A stretch of 64,000 nt of DNA from Neostapfia colusana. Lineage: Eukaryota > Streptophyta > Magnoliopsida > Poales > Poaceae. The position numbers and the translations under genes are program-made. Shown here piece by piece: positions 33,866-44,864 of this stretch. Under the pieces are notes generated by a model. It was not told the origin of the DNA. It did no database searches and saw nothing but the letters and a program-made list of their open reading frames with translations. Position 1 is the first letter of the stretch. Each line of letters opens with the position of its first letter. The stretch covers positions 38,843,652 through 38,907,651 of the forward strand of contig JASWHV010000012.1 in the NCBI GenBank assembly GCA_030760725.1, read 5' to 3'.

Positions 33866-35075
33866 GTCGTGCGTCAGATAATTTCTCTCGTGTTTCCGGA
33901 GCTATCTGGAAGCGTAGGCCATGACATGTCCCTCCTGCATAAGGACACATCCCAGTCCCTGTTCCGAAGCATCGCAGTAGATTGAGAACTCCTTCTGCAT
34001 GTCTGGCATGATTAACACGGGAGCTTAGGTCAACCTCCTCTTCAATTCTTGAAAGCTTTTCTCGCACTCGGGCGTCCATCTTAAAACTTCCCCTTTTTCA
34101 AGCATCTTAGTCAGTGGCCGGGCAATCTTGGAGAATCCCTCAATAAAGCAACGATAATACCCTGCCATACCCAGGAAGCTTCTGATCTCCCCCACATTCT
34201 CTGGTGCACTCCACTGCATCACAGTGGCTACCTTGCTTGGATCAATAGATATTCCTCCTGCTTAGATGACATGACCTAAGAAGGCCACTTCCTTCAACCA
34301 GAACTCACACTTGCTAAGTTTGCCATGCAACTGGTTTTCCTGAAGCTTCTGCAACGCCAACCTCAAATGTTCCTCATGCTCTTCTTCATTTCTCGAGAAA
34401 ACCAGAATGTCATCAATGAACACCACCACAAATCTGTCCAAATACTCCATAAACACCTTATTCATAAGGTACATGAAGTAGGCTGGAGCATTAGTCAATC
34501 CGAACAACATGACCGTGTACTCATATAGACCATAGCGAGTAACAAATGCTGTCTTCGGGATATCTGAGGCTCGAATCTTTAGTTGATGATACCCTGAGCG
34601 AAGATCAATTTTGGAAGTACACTTGCTCCCCTCAATTGATCAAACAAGTCCTCGATACATGGCAATGGGTACTTGTTTTTGATGGTCACTGCATTAAGAG
34701 CTCGATAGTCGACACATAACCTCTGAGTCCCATCTTTCCTTGGCACGAATATAACCAAGGTGAGGAACTAGGTCGAACATACCCCTTGTCTAGCAGCTCT
34801 TTGATATTCTCCTTGAGCTCTGCTAACTGATTAGCATCCATCCTGTACGGCCTCTTATATATAGGAGCTGTGCCAGGTACTAAATCGATGATGAACTCAA
34901 TATCACGATCTGGTGGCATACCTGGTAACTCCTCAGGAAAAACGCCCGAGAACTCACTAACCACCCGGATTCCCTCCGTTGTCTTGATTTGATTAAGCTA
35001 GATCTTCTCATCTGTCACACGGACTGACTTGAACTCCACCTTGCTGCCGTCAGTGTGAGTCAAACTTACAGTCTT
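33866..35075 (-). pseudogene. Element 4 reverse transcriptase and tether, with several stops
   Basis: Pieces in order on the minus strand: VVSEFSGVFPEELPGMPPDR (about 34950), NQLAELKENIKELLDKGYVR, a frameshift near 34755, LFGLTNAPAYFMYLMN and active site FIDDILVFSRN (about 34415), then stops near 34262 and 34023 and at about 33903. The last replaces the glutamine of SRQL by TAG. MAGYYRCFIEGFSKIARPLT gives the tether. Most of these stops are one transition away from sense codons. Confidence 0.87.
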
Positions 35076-36594
35076 CTACGCACATTGTATCACACCATTA
35101 TACTTGGCCAGCCAATCCATCCCCAATATGATATCTAAGCCCCGTGACTCCAACACAAGGAGGTTTGCAAAGAAAACCACCCCCATGATGTCAAGACTCA
35201 CTTTTGAGCACACAACATTCGTCTTGAGTTCTCCCCCATGAGAGTTGACCACTAGCGTACGGGTCATAAATGTAGTCTTCATATTATGCTTCTGTACGAA
35301 GTCCTTAGCAATGAACGAATGAGTAGCACCTGAATCAAACAAGACTGTAGCAGGGTGGGAATCGATGGAGAACATACCAATCACCAGATCTGGAGCATCT
35401 CGAGCCTCCTCCAGCGCTACATGGTTCACACGACCATGCATGACATTCTGTTGTTGCTGTTGTGGCTGTTTCTTCTTTGGGCAACGGTTGGAGAGATGCC
35501 CATTCTCGCCGCAAGTGTAACATGACCCAATCATCCTGCCACTTTGAGTCTTGCTTCCCTGCTGCTGACTCTGCTGGAACTGACCAGCCGGACGGGGTGG
35601 AAAAGTAGGACGTGTCTGCTGGAACAGTGGACGCTGCTGCTGAGTCTGCTGCACTAACTGCCTGAAAGTCGGGATAGGGTACCTCGGCACCTGATACGAG
35701 CCCATGGGACGGCTCACCTGCCCCACTAGCGTCGGCCTAAAACGGGTGCGACTGCCGCTGCCAACAGACTGGCCCTGCCAAGATGTCTTTCGCTTCCTGT
35801 GTGCTGCTAACTCGGGCCTCGGCTTCTCCATAACAAAAGCTTTATCAACCATCTTTTGGAAAGTCTCGTAGTAGCTGGAGGAAAGTGCATTTTTCAATGT
35901 TGACATCTTCAGGCACATATCGAGATAGCTGCGTGAACTTCTGAAGATACTCCTGAACTGTCATACTACCCTTCCTCAGACTCAAAAACTCCTTCCGCTT
36001 CATCTTTATTGCCCCAGCTGGCACATAGTGACTGCAAAAGCTCCGTGTAAACTCCTCCCAGGTGATACTCTGTGGGTCCTCATGGGCGGACGTGTAAGAT
36101 GTCCACCACTCTGCTGCGGGACCTGAAAGCTGGTGGGAGGCAAGCAACACCCTCTGCCGACCCTGACACTGAACTATCTGCAGCTTGCTTTCAATGGACT
36201 TCAACCAGTCATCAGCATCTAGTGGCTCTATGGAGTTAGAAAACACTGGTGGATGAGTACTCTGAAAGTCCATCAGTTTGGGTCGGGGTTCAGGCACGGG
36301 CGGTTGTGGAGGAGCTTGATTCATGTTGGCCACCACTTGAGTCAGATTCTGCAGTAACTGGGTCTGCATAGCCATCATCTGCTGCATCCCCATTGGGACA
36401 GCTCCCCCGCGGGCACCTCGACCATTCCATGGTGGAATCTGGAATGCGGGAGGAGCATTACCCTCCTCGGGCACCCCACGGCCACGACCTCGTCCACGCC
36501 CCCTGCCTGCCATATGATATATATATAGTGACAGATAATGAGAACAAGCGTTAAGAATAAACAATTTCAGAAAATAATCAAAATAAAAGCTCAT
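35076..36594 (-). pseudogene. gag: Element 4 gag and protease, one frameshift
   Basis: Gag begins in a glycine-arginine-rich stretch (MAGRGRGRGRGRGVPEE, about 36512) and has the core THPPVFSNSIEPLDADDWLK and FLSLRKGSMTVQEYLQKF. A frameshift lies between about 35850 and 35918. The second frame carries a normal CCHC knuckle, CYTCGENGHLSNRC (about 35510), and protease VLFDSGATHSFIAKDF (about 35330), ending at TAG 35076. The start was placed at the ATG before the GR repeats, about 260 bases after the priming site; 36594 is the upstream limit of the open frame. Confidence 0.87.
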
Positions 36595-36764
36595 ATATAA
36601 ATATTTAGACTATAGCAAGTCAACCTATCACTATCAATGAAAAGCATCCCATATTATTAAGTGACACAAAATGTCAACCTCTACGACAAGGTGACCCATA
36701 TATGTGGACGTACTTCTAATTTTACAACCGTTTCTAACTAGGCTTGCGTCCTACGGACAACCTC

Positions 36765-36777
36765 GGCTCTGATACCA
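36765..36777 (-). other. Primer binding site of element 4 (initiator tRNA-Met)
   Basis: Minus strand TGGTATCAGAGCC, 13 bases, three bases after the LTR end GGCGTGACA at 36781. This proves that the 36781 end is the 3' terminus of the 5' LTR of a minus-strand element. Confidence 0.94.
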
Positions 36778-36780
36778 TTC

Positions 36781-39189
36781 TGTCACGCCTGGTTCCTGTA
36801 TAACAACCAGACATGCTACACATTTATGCCAGGATCAGTTAAACCCTTAAATCTCAGCCGTCGGGGGCCGATCCAACGACCCAGATTCAGAATCGTTTTT
36901 CCCGCCGGCTGTTTTGCCCTCCACCCCCTGGAGTTTGTGGGATTGTGCAAACAGGTCCCTGGTTTTTGCGGAAATGACCTTAGGCTCTCTAGAAATTAGG
37001 GAAATAGTGGCAGAATACCTTCTAGGCCCCTCTAACCCACCGTTTTTGCATTTTCAACCTTAGAATGTTCTGAATAATTACCAAAAGAGCCCTGAGGCCT
37101 CTATTTTTGCACAAAAGCCCCTAAAAATTTCTGTTTTAGCAACTAGACCCCAAATACTTGCTGTAAAATTATTTTTAGGCCCCTAGGAAATTCTGTTTTT
37201 ATATAAAATACAACTAGACACTCTGTTCTTAGCAAAATGACCTAGAATCATCTGTTATAACATTTTAGGCCCTGGGAAAATTACCAGAATGCCCCTGGGG
37301 AAACTGTCTATGCAGATTTGCCTCTGTAATTTAGTATATTTAGGTTTTAGGCCCCTATGTTATGTTGAAATGTGCAGAAAACCCTTGGTACTTATTTATA
37401 TGCAAACTAACCCTTGTAAAGTTCTGTTTTAGCATTTAAAGCCATGACCCTTGCTGGTATATAACAAAATAGCTCTGGCCATGCTAGTAATTACCCAAAA
37501 CCCCCTTAAAACGGCTAAAATTATTTATTAACCTTTACGTAATGCAATTTTTACTAAATTGACCTTCATCACATGTTGATTTTACACCTAGGCCCAAAGT
37601 AATTGTTTATTATACATAAATGAACTCCATAAATGTTTATATTAACTTTAAATGTTGATTTTAACATCACAAATACATTTCTAACAAAGTAAAGGCTTGG
37701 TTTTAGGTGTAGAGCTTGTGTGTTTATGTAGATTTAATACTTTAATACCCTATCTCATTTGTTTCTTGTTAATTTGCTATGTGTATGATGAATTGGGTAG
37801 AGCCAGCCCCGGACCAGGCCTTTAATTTGCAAGATCAAGACTTGGACGTCAGAGAGCAGCAGCTACTTTCCGGAGGCGAGTGCCCTTGAACACATTGTTC
37901 CCGTTCTAGGCATTTAGTTAGAATTTGCATGCATGTCTTAATATGAATTCCTATGATAGGGTGTTTACTAGAGAATTTCCATATCATTCCTTGTAGCCTG
38001 GAAAAGGGATTTTGGTGGGGATTTGCTTTATGTCGTTTACTCATTGCTTAGCCCTGCTTAGATAAATGGGAGGGAGGAAACTTTACATTAATGTTAATAT
38101 CATCATCTTTGAAGTATTGTGTGGTGCTATGTATGGTAGATACATGGTTAGTAGTGATAGGAGTCTAGCAGGCTGGTTGGTATACGTTTGGTGCGTATGC
38201 ACGAGACTCGGGTTGGAGGTTAGTGCCTGTGTAGATTCTAAGGACCGGTTCGTGATATCCTGTGATCTAGCTATATCGTACCACCACAAGACCGGTATAG
38301 AACGGTTTGGCCAATAAAGTTGACTTCTACCTGATCTTGTGTACACCGTTGAGATGTTTGTGTGGCCCAAGAGGGGGCTTCTGCAGCGGAGGTAGAATAG
38401 ATCCAAGTATGCTGTTAGCGGTGAAACCTTAGCAGGTGTACAGGGATTTGGTAGTGCAATATAAAGGCCTCATAGTGATCCCATGGCCACACACCATAGA
38501 AAGTGTGAGATGTGATTCGCAATCGCGGGCAAATCAGGGAGACTTTAGTCCACTTGGTGACAAGGCACAAAATCACGACTTGTGGGTAAAGGGTACAAAC
38601 TCTGCAGAGTCAAAACTGTCTAGACAGCCGTGCTCACGGTCAAGAGCGGGCTAGAAACTCCTTCATGATTAGTTGGGTATGGGGAGGATTGGGTGTACTT
38701 GGTTGGCAGTGGAAATGGATTATTGGGGTGACACCTGGAGGGAGAATCACTTAGTAAATAGGGTGCTATTACAACCTAGGGATAGGATGCTGCGTAGGGC
38801 TTTAGCCGAGTTGGCCTCCCTTGAAATTGCCTACATGTCATACCATTCTCTCACTCGCTGAGTACTCTACATACTCATGTGTTTTGTTGCTTCTCTTTGG
38901 AAATAATTGTTGCTCAGGATATGGAGGGGTGGAGTACGAGGAAGACGATGGCTTCAACCCTGGTGCACAGTACTAGGCGGGCGTGCCCCCGGACAACGCC
39001 TGTGATGGAGCTCTACGCTTATACTATACACTGCTATGTATTTTTACTTTCTAGATTATAAGTTCATTATGGGTTTGTAATAAACTTGGCTTTTATATAT
39101 ATGACACATCATTTCTGTTAATATGGTTTAACTGATCCTGGCATACATGTGTAGCATGTCTGGTTGTTATACAGGAACCAGGCGTGACA
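36781..39189 (+). repeat. 5' LTR of element 4, body inverted between 65-bp terminal inverted repeats
   Basis: 2409 bp. 36781-36845 and 39125-39189 are inverted copies of each other with one mismatch. The segment 37799-39124 is the reverse complement of the 3' LTR body at 30774-32106, so between the termini the two LTRs point in opposite directions. 36846-37800 occurs only here; it is AT-rich with repeated short AGGCCCC-type motifs and no ORF. An AATAAA-containing end (about 39080) and exon-like segment 38918-38976 lie in plus orientation. Confidence 0.85.
38918..38976 (+). other. Terminal exon-like segment in element 4 5' LTR
   Basis: 59 nt after TTGCTCAG, phase 2 at its start, ending TAG. 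Encodes YGGVEYEEDDGFNPGAQY. Same phase and same type of acidic C-terminal peptide as in the unrelated-looking LTR family a/b/e/f. Confidence 0.45.
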
Positions 39190-39795
39190 TACTATCCAGA
39201 AGTACCAATTCATTCTTTGAAAGTCCATATTTTTCATAATTAAATCCTTAAAGTTTAAACTGTTATAATTAATTACTGTAGATCTACTTTATAGAAAATT
39301 CTCAAATGTGGTCAGAAACTTCCTTTCAATATTATGGACTCACATGCAAAATTTCAGATCAGTCTGAGTTAATTAAGTCTACTTAATTGTGGAATTAAGT
39401 GAACTGCACTTAAGAAATTGAGAAAATGTATAGAAACATTTTCAGTTTTTGCTCCAATCTATAAAAATCCAATATCTCTCTCTAGAATGCATAGAAAACA
39501 TGAAATAACTTCCATTAGACTCAGAATAAACCCTAGTATTTAGAAAGTCTAAGGTTGCTTCATGAAAATCCACTGAAATAATTAGAGACTCTGAAAATGA
39601 CTTTTCATACATTCAATTCTACACAGATCAATTTATATTTGATTCACTGTAAATCCCATGTTTCTGTCATAAAAAATTCACTGTAAAAATTTCAAAGTTA
39701 ATACTGTTTTCTATCATCTATTACAGTCTTCACATCTTTAATAAATCCATTTCCATTTAAATTGACATATGCATTCTTGATTCCATTACGCGTAG

Positions 39796-39883
39796 TTGCC
39801 GAAATCGAAGAAGCTTCGGAGATCCTCGAGATCATTCCGCAGGAAACTGACTTTGTCATCGACTCGCAGTAAGGCAATTCCCG
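39796..39883 (+). other. Internal exon-like segment in LTR copy d
   Basis: 88 nt between GCGTAG and CCCG/GTTTG. Encodes AEIEEASEILEIIPQETDFV with one TAA near the end where other copies have glutamine. Strongly diverged from copy e at the nucleotide level, yet the frame and both boundaries are kept. Confidence 0.45.
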
Positions 39884-41562
39884 GTTTGTATTTGAAGCAC
39901 CTTTATAATGTTTTTACTTTCACATCAGATATAGATTGTATATGAATTGTGCATTAGATCTTTTCTTGCAAATTCCAGTTGCATAGCCTATAAATCCCCG
40001 GGGGCTTTGTGTCCAGTTTAGAAATTCTTGAGTAGTCATTGCCATACTCTAAACCGTATAGGTTTCGATACAAGTCGAGTAGCCGGAACTACTCGCAATG
40101 CTTAGGGCTTTAAGGGGGACACCACTCGAGTTTATAGACAAAACATCAGAATCTGTAATAAACATGAGACCAAGCAGAGAGTAGGAGCAGCAGGACATTG
40201 GGGGCCCGTGAGCCGTAGCTCTGCTTGTGTCGATTGAGGACTGAGTCGTGTGCGGCTCTGTTGAAAAAGTTTGAACTGTAGCGAGACATACCAGGATCAT
40301 GGGAACCGGTAAACTGATGTAATTCGGGTAGCTGAGTGTTGAGGCATTACATGCCCTCTTATAGGAGTTGGTTGAGGGCAGCAAGGTGTAAATCCACTAG
40401 CGGGAACGTAGTTGCTCGATGTAGGGCCCTCCTGCACGTAACAGTGTGACCGGCTCAACATTTGGTTAACGGGTGAAAGGTTGCCCCATACGATGCCCGG
40501 GATGTGTGCCGTCGCAGCATCGCGTGCAGGCGTACGTGACGTGTTTCTCAGGTTAACCCTGCAGGTGTAAATCGATTTAAATCACCGTCCCTCACGGTCA
40601 TTGAGTACCGCTTGTTCACGGTATCATGGATAAATATTACTGTTTTCTCTGTACAAACTTGTTGTTTGATTAATTACTTGTGCTGTTAAGTATTTGCTGT
40701 AGAACAGAGCTAACTAATTTACTTTCGGTACACTGAAGTTGCTGCTAAAATCTGAAATTAAGGTTCCAGTAATAAGGTGAGTTTTTCTGCAAATATGTCA
40801 TCCCATTGTGTAAGGGCCTCAGTTTTTGACACTCATTTGCAGTGTTCATCACCACACCACACACCTCATTTGAGGAAGAATGATGAACACATATGAAGAG
40901 CAAGTAACAATTATCAACATGCTCATTAGAGAACAAACTCACACATTGCAAAAGTGGAATTTCCCACATGTGATATAGATGGGCTGGACATATGAAAACT
41001 CCTACACTTTGCTAAGGATGTCCATGCCAAGTTTCACCCAAACTCAAAACCTTTTTGAGGTCATTTTGGGTATAGTTAGGAAGAGGGCAGTTTGAAACCA
41101 TATTCAAATTCAAACTGTTTTTATGCCATGAATTTGAAAGTGGAAGGCATATTCTTACTCAGCACATTTTTGTGAACTCACACACCAATTTTCACTCCAT
41201 TTGGAGTTGATCTTGACATGAGCTAAGGGGGAGAAATTCAAACTTTATTTGAATTTCAAACTGAACTTGTGCTGAAATTCATTCAAACCAAACCTCATTT
41301 GAACTTTGATCAATTCAAATGGCTCTTGGGTGAATAATTTGAATTGCCAAGGGTAGAATAGGGTTCACTGTTTACCACAGCTGTTAGGAGTAAATTTCAG
41401 AGGTTAAAAGAGGGGTGGGACCCACCTGTCAGCCTCTGCCTCAAAACAAACCGACTGAACCACAGTTCAGTCGGTTCCCGGCTGCTGTGCGCGCGCGCCA
41501 CCGAAGGGGGCAGCCGGCGCCAGCTCCTGCTGCGCGCCCCAAGACGGAGACCAGCCGCCGGG

Positions 41563-41570
41563 CTATTTAT
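41563..41570 (+). promoter_or_regulatory. TATA-like box of LTR e
   Basis: CTATTTAT lies about 755 bp into the LTR, at the AT-to-GC transition, followed by C/T-rich sequence typical of a plant transcription start. Copy b has CTTTATCTTC in the same place (19715-19724). Function is inferred from position only. Confidence 0.45.
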
Positions 41571-43360
41571 TCCCTCCCCGGCGTGCTCCGATCACTCACT
41601 TCCCGAGCTGCCGACGTGCACGATCCATTTCTCCACTGCCATCACCGCCGCTCGAGCTCCCGCTCGATCAAGCCGATCGCAGCTCCCTCCTTCCACTCCA
41701 GGGTCCCAGCAAGGTTCTAGAGACCTTCCTCCATCCTCCCCATTGCTAGAAACGATTGAAACCGAGTGATAACGGCTGTGCCGAAAGATCAAACTCGGAA
41801 CTGGAAACCGCCGCACCTCGGGCTCTCGTGGACAGCCCAACCTGGGCGTTGTCACGCCCGAGCCAAGGCACTCTTGGACGCGCAGGTGACCGGTGCTGCT
41901 CATCCCCGAGCCACAGATCGAGTGGTGGCTCACCGGCGGCGAATTTCCACTTTTCCCCTTTCTGTGTGCAGAACGACCTTCGGGTACGATTCTGTTTAAT
42001 TCATGCTCTAGAAAGGATTAGAGGGCCTCAGGCCACTCCCACACGAGCTAGACACGGTAACGCACAAGTTGCCTTCACAACTTTGGGCCGGAGAACCTCT
42101 GTGCCCGGCGTAATTCAAGGTCTACTAATGGCGGAACGAACGGGGGGTATCGGGCGCACGGTGAGGACCTATTTCGGGCCTTCCCCGAGCTGCCTCGAGT
42201 TCATGTCGACCTTCTCTGAGGTCCACTGATGCTCCCCGACTGATTTCCCAAGTAGCTGAGGTACTAGTAGAGTCAGCCGACGTGGCCGAAGTCGTTCCGA
42301 TATGGCGGCTCGTCGCCGACCATGCTCCGGCCGTTGTCATGAGCAGCTGACCCTCGGATCATGTTCCCCAAGTAAAAGTAGGCAGGGGCGGCCAGAATCA
42401 AGAAGTTTGGAGCTGTACAGCAGCCAGCGGCGAGCTCTCCGGCGAGATCCCTCGGCGGCGGAGCACGGGTGTCGCGAGGTTGAAGAAGGGGGTGGACCCC
42501 AGCTGTCAGCAGCCGATATTTTGAATCGGGATCCGGCTGCGGCCGGGATCGGGTGTGCTGGCGCGCAAAATCCTTGTGGGCCGCGGTGTGCTATCGCTTC
42601 GGCGTGCGACGCGTGTCCCCTGGGCCCACGCGCGGGTTTAAACTTTTCCCCGATTTTCAGATTTCCTTCAAACTTCAAATCCTTATAACTTTGGCTAGAA
42701 AGCTCCAAATTGAGTGAACCAAATTTTGCTGGATTCAGCTCTCTGAGTACTTTCCAGAAAATCAAGTTTCACTTCATGAGATTCCTTAATTCTCCAGAAT
42801 TAATTCCTTAAAATTTAAACTGTTAGGAATTTTAACTGGAGAATCCCTTGGAGGAAAATCCTGAAATTTTTCTGAGATGTTCACCAAAATATACTTGAGC
42901 TACCATAAAAATTTCAGATCCATTTGAGCTCATTTAGTCCACCTAATGGTGTGATTAGTAAAACTGTTCCAGAGAAAATAGAAAATGTTCAGAAACATTT
43001 TCAGAATTTTCTCTGAAATTGTTTAGCTCATATCTTTAGTTAGAGACTTCCAAATTAAGTGAGACCAACTCCATTAGAACCCTCTGAAAATCTAGTTTTC
43101 AGAAAGTCATAGTTTGTCTCATGAAAATTCCTAGAACACCCTAAGAGTTCCAATTAAGGTCAAGGACATAATTATTTGTGGAGGGCTCAAATGAGCTTTG
43201 TTGCAACTAAAACTTGACCAGTTCCTTGTTTAGGTTGTAACCAAGCCACAGTAAAAGTTTCACAATCATTGGGTCTGTCTAGCAAGGGTTATAGACTTCA
43301 CAACTTCAAAGTTAATACAAATGCATTTAAATTAATACATACATTGTTCTTATCATGTAG

Positions 43361-43451
43361 TCGCTAAGGTCGAGGAGGAACCCGAAGTCCTAGACTTCGT
43401 TACTCCGGAGGAACAGCTAGCCTACGACCAAGAGCAGCAAGGAAAGCCCCG
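43361..43451 (+). other. Internal exon-like segment in LTR copy e
   Basis: 91 nt between TATCATGTAG and CCCCG/GTTTGC. Encodes VEEEPEVLDFVTPEEQLAYD then a Q/E-rich end and GKPR. It shares EVLDF, PEE and GKPR with copies a and f. One codon longer than the others. Confidence 0.55.
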
Positions 43452-44529
43452 GTTTGCATTAACCTTTTTACAAATATTTATTGTTTTGAGCACATCTTTG
43501 AATATTGTTCTTTGCATTAGAGTCTTGATTGAAAACCCAATTGCATAGCCAAGAAAACCATGGGTTGGGTTTAGGATTGCAAACCTCGTTAGCCACTGCA
43601 TTGCTAAGATAGAGTAGGATTCGGTACAAGTCGAGTAGTCGGGACTACTCGCGAGAATAGGCTAGAGGCACATTGCTCGGGTAGAGATAGCACATGAACC
43701 ACATGGCAAGAAAATGAGACCGAGCGGAGAGTAAGGGCAGCAGGACTTTGGGGCCTGTGTGCTGTAGCTCCGCTTGTGTCGATTGAGGACCGAGCCGTGT
43801 GCGGGCCTGTTGAACAAGCTAGAACAGTACCGAAGACCTACCGGCTATATGGGAACCGGGAAACTGATGTAACTCGGGTAGCTGGGTGTTGAGGCATTGC
43901 CCGTCGTTCAGAGGGTAGGTTGAGAGCTCAAGGTGTAAATCAGCTGGCGGCACAGAGATGCGCGTGCAGGGACCTCTTGCTCGGGACGATGGGACCGGTT
44001 CAATATTTGGCTAACGGGTGAAAGGTAGTCGCGTACGACGTCCGTGATGGTTGTTGTAGGCAACATCGAGTACGGGCGTACGTGACGGGTTGTTCGGGTA
44101 ACCCTGCAGGTGTAAATCGATTATAATCGCCGTCCCTCGCGGTCAGTGAGTACCACTTGTTCACTGTACCGTGACGTAGAAAGAACAGGCTAGTTACATG
44201 TTAAAATGTTGCTGATTGAAAGATGGATTTGATTGTTAATGATATGCTGTAGTCTAGAGCTAACTAAAGTTCTTTTCAACTTTGGGCAAAGTACATGAGA
44301 GAAATGCGTTTCTTGTTTGATTGCGGCTCTCTCATGTGCCTTAGCGTAAGGTTCTCCACAACCTGCTGCTAAAACTTGAAAGTAAGGTTCTACTAATTAG
44401 GCGAGTCCTTGCAAATGATTTTTACCTCATGCAACCTATTACCCTCATGTAGAAGTTCCATGTTTAGGTGAGACGGGTCAGACTTGCTGAGCCTTCGTGC
44501 TCACTGCTTGTGTTTGAAGCTTTTTGCAG

Positions 44530-44618
44530 GGTTCTATGAGGAAGGGACTCCCGAAGAGGAGACGGAATCCCAGGAGGGGAACCCCGTCGAGTGGGAGTCG
44601 TGCACGCCGCAGAGTTAG
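44530..44618 (+). other. Terminal exon-like segment in LTR copy e
   Basis: 89 nt after GCTTTTTGCAG, phase 2 at its start, TAG stop. Encodes FYEEGTPEEETESQ through VEWESCTPQS. Nine bases shorter than copies a, b and f, so the frame is kept; the EWE and TP residues are shared. Confidence 0.55.
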
Positions 44619-44739
44619 TGTGCGTGTGTGCTAGCAAGGACACGTTCGAGGGCTGAACGTGCACTTGATGCTTAGTCTACGCCCGCGAGTGTGGACTAAA
44701 CTTATTTTGATGTAAACATGTTGATAAACTTGTTTATGT

Positions 44740-44745
44740 AATAAA
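44740..44745 (+). terminator. Polyadenylation signal candidate of LTR e
   Basis: AATAAA about 105 bp before the LTR end, in a T/G-rich stretch. It would end transcripts that start at the LTR's own TATA-like box, as well as full-length element RNA. Confidence 0.45.
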
Positions 44746-44852
44746 GCTTCCGCTTCCGCTTTGTACCTTTGACGTGTGTTATACGGTGATGTGCAACGCA
44801 GCACCCCTCAGCGTGATCCTGGCTTGACAGGACCAGTGGGGTCGTGTCATCG

Positions 44853-44864
44853 TGGTATCACAGC
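44853..44864 (+). other. Primer binding site of element 6
   Basis: TGGTATCACAGC, one mismatch to the initiator tRNA-Met site, three bases after the LTR end. It shows that LTR e is a 5' LTR of a plus-strand element. Confidence 0.85.

Larger units (their letters stand above)
30709..39189 (-). mobile_element. Element 4: Tekay/Del-type chromovirus with rearranged LTRs
   Basis: Flanked by a perfect 5-bp TSD TACTA (30704-30708 and 39190-39194), with outer ends TGTCACGCC and GGCGTGACA. On the minus strand: 5' LTR (36781-39189), tRNA-Met priming site, gag, protease, RT, RNase H, integrase with chromodomain, and a shortened 3' LTR (30709-32106). Its chromodomain and FIDDIL active site put it with elements 2 and 3, but its LTR is a different family. 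The 5' LTR body is inverted relative to the 3' LTR. All coding regions carry stops and frameshifts. Confidence 0.9.
29228..40808 (+). repeat. 3' LTR of element 3 (copy d), split by element 4 and cut by LTR e
   Basis: Parts are 29228-30708 and 39195-40808. Sequence across the element 4 insertion reads smoothly (CTCCGAGTACTATCCAGAAG with one TACTA removed) and aligns with 42735-42775 of copy e. The LTR is then interrupted at 40808 by LTR e and its remaining end is not found in the window. It holds an exon-like segment at 39796-39883. Divergence from the other copies is high. Confidence 0.87.
40809..44849 (+). repeat. 5' LTR of element 6 (copy e, 4041 bp)
   Basis: Starts TGTAAGGGCCTCAG and ends GGGGTCGTGTCA; a priming site follows. 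Left TSD would be 40804-40808 (CATTG). A TATA-like CTATTTAT at 41563-41570 precedes the GC-rich leader; AATAAA at 44740-44745 is near the end, so R would be about 3.1 kb. It carries the ORF ending at 42229 and exon-like segments 43361-43451 and 44530-44618. It is inserted in the 3' LTR of element 3. Confidence 0.9.

Noticed and set aside
36781..39189. A MULE-like DNA transposon with 65-bp terminal inverted repeats
   Set aside because: The TSD is 5 bp and lies outside 30709-39189, not around this block; the tRNA-Met priming site abuts 36781, and the ends are LTR-type TG/CA. No transposase is present.
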